Assembly (NCBI RefSeq): GCF_014203735.1
Contig: NZ_JACHJQ010000003.1
Location: forward strand, 357,326 to 421,325
DNA from: Actinophytocola algeriensis
GTDB taxonomy: Bacteria; Actinomycetota; Actinomycetes; Mycobacteriales; Pseudonocardiaceae
Length of the DNA: 64,000 bases
Reading direction: 5' to 3'
Shown: positions 59,616-64,000 of the stretch, in pieces
Numbering within the stretch: position 1 is the first letter of the stretch
How the letters are laid out: each line of letters opens with the position of its first letter
Position numbers and translations under genes: made by a program
Notes under the pieces: model-generated
The model's database searches: none
Seen by the model: the letters and a program-made list of their open reading frames with translations, nothing else
What the model was told of the DNA's origin: nothing

Positions 59616-61363
59616 CCGTCCACCGTCCTCGGATCGATGATCGGGGCGGCCCCCGCTGCCAGTGCCTCGAGAGTCCTGGTCGTGAGCGCCTCCGCGGCTT
59701 TCGCCACCTCGGCAGCTTCCCGGCGCACCTCCGCCAGGTGGTCGAGGGCGGCCACGACCCGCTCGCACTCCTCGTCGCTCGGCCAGCGCAGGAGGAGGTC
59801 GCGCACGTCGGCGTAGCGCAGGGCGTCCTGACCGGCCGACAGCTGGGCGGCGATCGTCCGCGCCCTCGCCATGGACGGTTTGCGCAACCTGAGGCAGTGG
59901 TCCGGGAGCAGCACCAACGCGCCTCCCCGCGTGACGGCGTGGGCCTCGACCCGCCCCCTGCCGACGGAGATCAGGACGTCACCGCGCCGGTTCGTGATCT
60001 CCTCGGTCCGCTCCCCGTCCAACCGGACGCCGCGGATCAACTCGACCTCTCCCGCGGCGATCAGCTCGTGCACCGGTCGACGCGGCGCTGTCGACGCGAC
60101 CAGCTCACGCGGCACCGCCGCGGCCAGCGTGGTCGCGGTCCGGTCGAGCCGCACCCGGGCACCGTCGTACCGCGTCAGGGCTTCTGGCAGGTCGACGTCG
60201 TCGCGCCAGGACGCGACGTCCAGCCAGCACTCGCCGTCGAGGAGCGACTCCCTGGGCACGGCGGTGGCGGGGAATCGGTCAGGCAGATCACCGGTCTCCT
60301 GCCAGCTGCGGCAGGCCCGCACGAGGTCGTCGAGGTCACGCTGGTCCACCCTGCCGTCGGTGCCCGTGGCACGCCGGGCGTCGACGAGCAGCACGTCGGG
60401 GACGGTCGCCTCGCCGGGTGGCCGCAGGAGCCACAGCGCGGTGTGCTCGAACCCGCCCCCGTACAGATCGTGCGGCAGCTCGATCACCGCCTCGACCACG
60501 CCCTGCCGGACGAAGTGCTTGCGGCGGGCCTGGTCCTTTCTGTGCACGAGCAAGGAGTGTGGCGAGACGTGGAAACCGCGGCCGCCCGGCCGCAGCGCAC
60601 GCACCGTCCGGTCGAGCAACTCCGCGCTCTCGGTCCAGCTGGTGTCCGATGCCGTGAGGACGACATCCGCCACCGGGCCGGGCGGGTCCTCCGCGCGCCG
60701 CACGTCGACGTCCACGCCGTGGATCATCAGCCGGAGCGTCGCGATCCGGTGTTCGGTCTTGTCTTCGCAGTCTCCGGTGAGCCGCACGGCGCTGCCGGAA
60801 CCGGCCACCGCGAGCAGGAGCGTGCCGATTCCGCAGTGCGGGTCGTGGACGGCGCCGGAGAGGTCACCCGCGAAGGCGAGCACGAGGTCCGCGACACCTG
60901 GCGGGGTGGCGCGCCAGTACACGCGCTGCTCCCGTGCCGTCGCCTCGGCGATGAGCGCCTCGCACACGGCCACCTCGCCGTGTGTGTCGACGAGCCGCGG
61001 CAACAGGCTGACGACCGGCGCCGCGCCCGCCACCGCCGGTGCGGGTTCCCGGCGGCCCTCGGTGACATAGCTGGCGAGGACCTGAAGGCAGAGCTCGACC
61101 ACCTTGCCGACGCCGATGTCGGCACGAACCGTGTTCAACGCGGCGGCGATCTCGTCGCGCAGCGACGGGCGGACCAGCTCCTTGCCGTGCGCCGTCAACC
61201 ACGCCCGGATGTCGGCGAGGGTGAACAGGGCGGCCGCGTCCGTCTCGCGGACGGGGACCGGGAAGTCCTTGTGCCTGCGGCGCCAGTTGCTGACGGCCGG
61301 GCGGGTCACGCCCGCGAGCCTCGCGACGTCGGCGAGGCTGACCAGGGTGGTGTCGTCCGGCAC
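59612..61363 (-). CDS. HTH - N6-methylase-like - TRD-like protein
   Basis: 583 residues, GTG 61363. N-terminal HTH (SLADVARLAGVTRPAVSNWRRRH, 9-31) of excisionase/MerR style; a Type I HsdM-like methylase core with SAM motif DPHCGIGTLL (174-183); C-terminal part (about 440-583) resembling an HsdS-type target-recognition half with coiled coil. The catalytic NPP(F/Y) motif IV is not visible: the expected place reads ADVVLTASDTSW (232-243). So it may bind DNA and SAM without methylating. No restriction or helicase genes are nearby. Confidence 0.75.
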   Translation of the reverse strand: MPDDTTLVSLADVARLAGVTRPAVSNWRRRHKDFPVPVRETDAAALFTLADIRAWLTAHGKELVRPSLRDEIAAALNTVRADIGVGKVVELCLQVLASYVTEGRREPAPAVAGAAPVVSLLPRLVDTHGEVAVCEALIAEATAREQRVYWRATPPGVADLVLAFAGDLSGAVHDPHCGIGTLLLAVAGSGSAVRLTGDCEDKTEHRIATLRLMIHGVDVDVRRAEDPPGPVADVVLTASDTSWTESAELLDRTVRALRPGGRGFHVSPHSLLVHRKDQARRKHFVRQGVVEAVIELPHDLYGGGFEHTALWLLRPPGEATVPDVLLVDARRATGTDGRVDQRDLDDLVRACRSWQETGDLPDRFPATAVPRESLLDGECWLDVASWRDDVDLPEALTRYDGARVRLDRTATTLAAAVPRELVASTAPRRPVHELIAAGEVELIRGVRLDGERTEEITNRRGDVLISVGRGRVEAHAVTRGGALVLLPDHCLRLRKPSMARARTIAAQLSAGQDALRYADVRDLLLRWPSDEECERVVAALDHLAEVRREAAEVAKAAEALTTRTLEALAAGAAPIIDPRTVDG

Positions 61364-61375
61364 CGATCCAGTGTC

Positions 61376-61418
61376 GTGTGAACCCCCTTAACAAGTCAAC
61401 TGTTAAGGGGGTTCACAC
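61376..61418. promoter_or_regulatory. Perfect 18-bp inverted repeat between leuS and methylase-like gene
   Basis: GTGTGAACCCCCTTAACA (61376-61393), 7-base centre, exact complement (61401-61418). It lies 12 bp before the GTG of the HTH-methylase gene and 8 bp after the leuS stop. It could be a leuS terminator or the operator of the HTH protein. Confidence 0.6.
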
Positions 61419-61426
61419 GTGAACAC

Positions 61427-64000
<2,574 letters not shown>

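Noticed and set aside
59612-61363. Complete Type I restriction-modification system
   Set aside because: No hsdR, no separate hsdS, and the methylase motif IV is not visible.

Overview
The window is GC-rich chromosomal DNA from a mycelial actinomycete, most likely of the Pseudonocardiaceae (Lentzea, Saccharothrix or Actinosynnema type). This rests on base composition, many GTG and leaderless starts, actinobacterial regulator families, and gene order. The order ino1 - padR - DUF5318 - ponA - GT87 mannosyltransferase - rpsF - ssb - rpsR - rplI - dnaB follows the M. tuberculosis Rv0046c-Rv0058 block, with leuS, serS and pckG nearby. Such genes usually lie in the origin-proximal part of actinobacterial chromosomes. 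No rRNA, tRNA, CRISPR array, transposase or prophage was seen, and the whole window looks like native chromosome.

Layout. 1-4.8 kb: parvulin-like fragment, ROK kinase, MarR-GNAT fusion, AhpD-like protein, and a DGPF/YCII protein paired with an ECF42-type sigma factor. 4.8-5.0 kb: a DnaA-box cluster. 5.1-6.9 kb: pckG. 7.2-12.0 kb: a minus-strand operon of two dynamin-like GTPases around a GrpE-like protein, followed by an acidic Asp-Gly repeat protein. 12.1-13.3 kb: GntR regulator with membrane protein. 13.4-17.2 kb: two-component system and ABC transporter. 17.5-22.8 kb: trmB, a strongly altered nitric-oxide-synthase oxygenase, an amidohydrolase, an unknown protein and an SDR. 22.8-27.0 kb: two tandem PhoX-type Tat-exported phosphatases. 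27.1-31.3 kb: SigE-type sigma factor with membrane partner, LUD protein/HxlR pair, ino1 and padR. 31.6-41.2 kb: DUF5318, ponA, two GT87-like glycosyltransferases, endonuclease IV and a secreted protein. 41.2-46.9 kb: rpsF-ssb-rpsR-rplI, then dnaB carrying an intein, then an unknown gene. 46.9-51.7 kb: a 1253-residue secreted protein with thirteen about 51-residue chaplin-like repeats, plus a second secreted protein. 52-55 kb: AI-2E-type permease and a second two-component system. 55-59.2 kb: serS, a DUF1707 protein, tdh-kbl. 59.4-64 kb: small membrane protein, a methylase-like protein without a recognisable catalytic motif IV, and leuS (cut by the window end).

Main points for a second look. 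(1) The NOS-like protein keeps the heme cysteine but has lost the arginine-binding glutamate, the RCIGR signature and the C-terminal pterin region. (2) DnaB carries a class 3 (W-C-T) intein in its P-loop, with a probably inactive homing endonuclease, and a perfect actinobacterial SOS box lies just upstream of the gene. (3) The long chaplin-like repeat protein and its secreted neighbour may form a surface system. (4) An interspersed repeat (core GGCCTCCGGCCCCCGG) is associated with same-orientation DnaA boxes, with four of its five copies in one 0.5-kb gap. (5) Several regulatory structures can be read directly: an rpsF leader that pairs with its own Shine-Dalgarno, a hairpin over the first phoX start codon, a candidate PHO box before the second phoX, and long perfect dyads before regulator genes.
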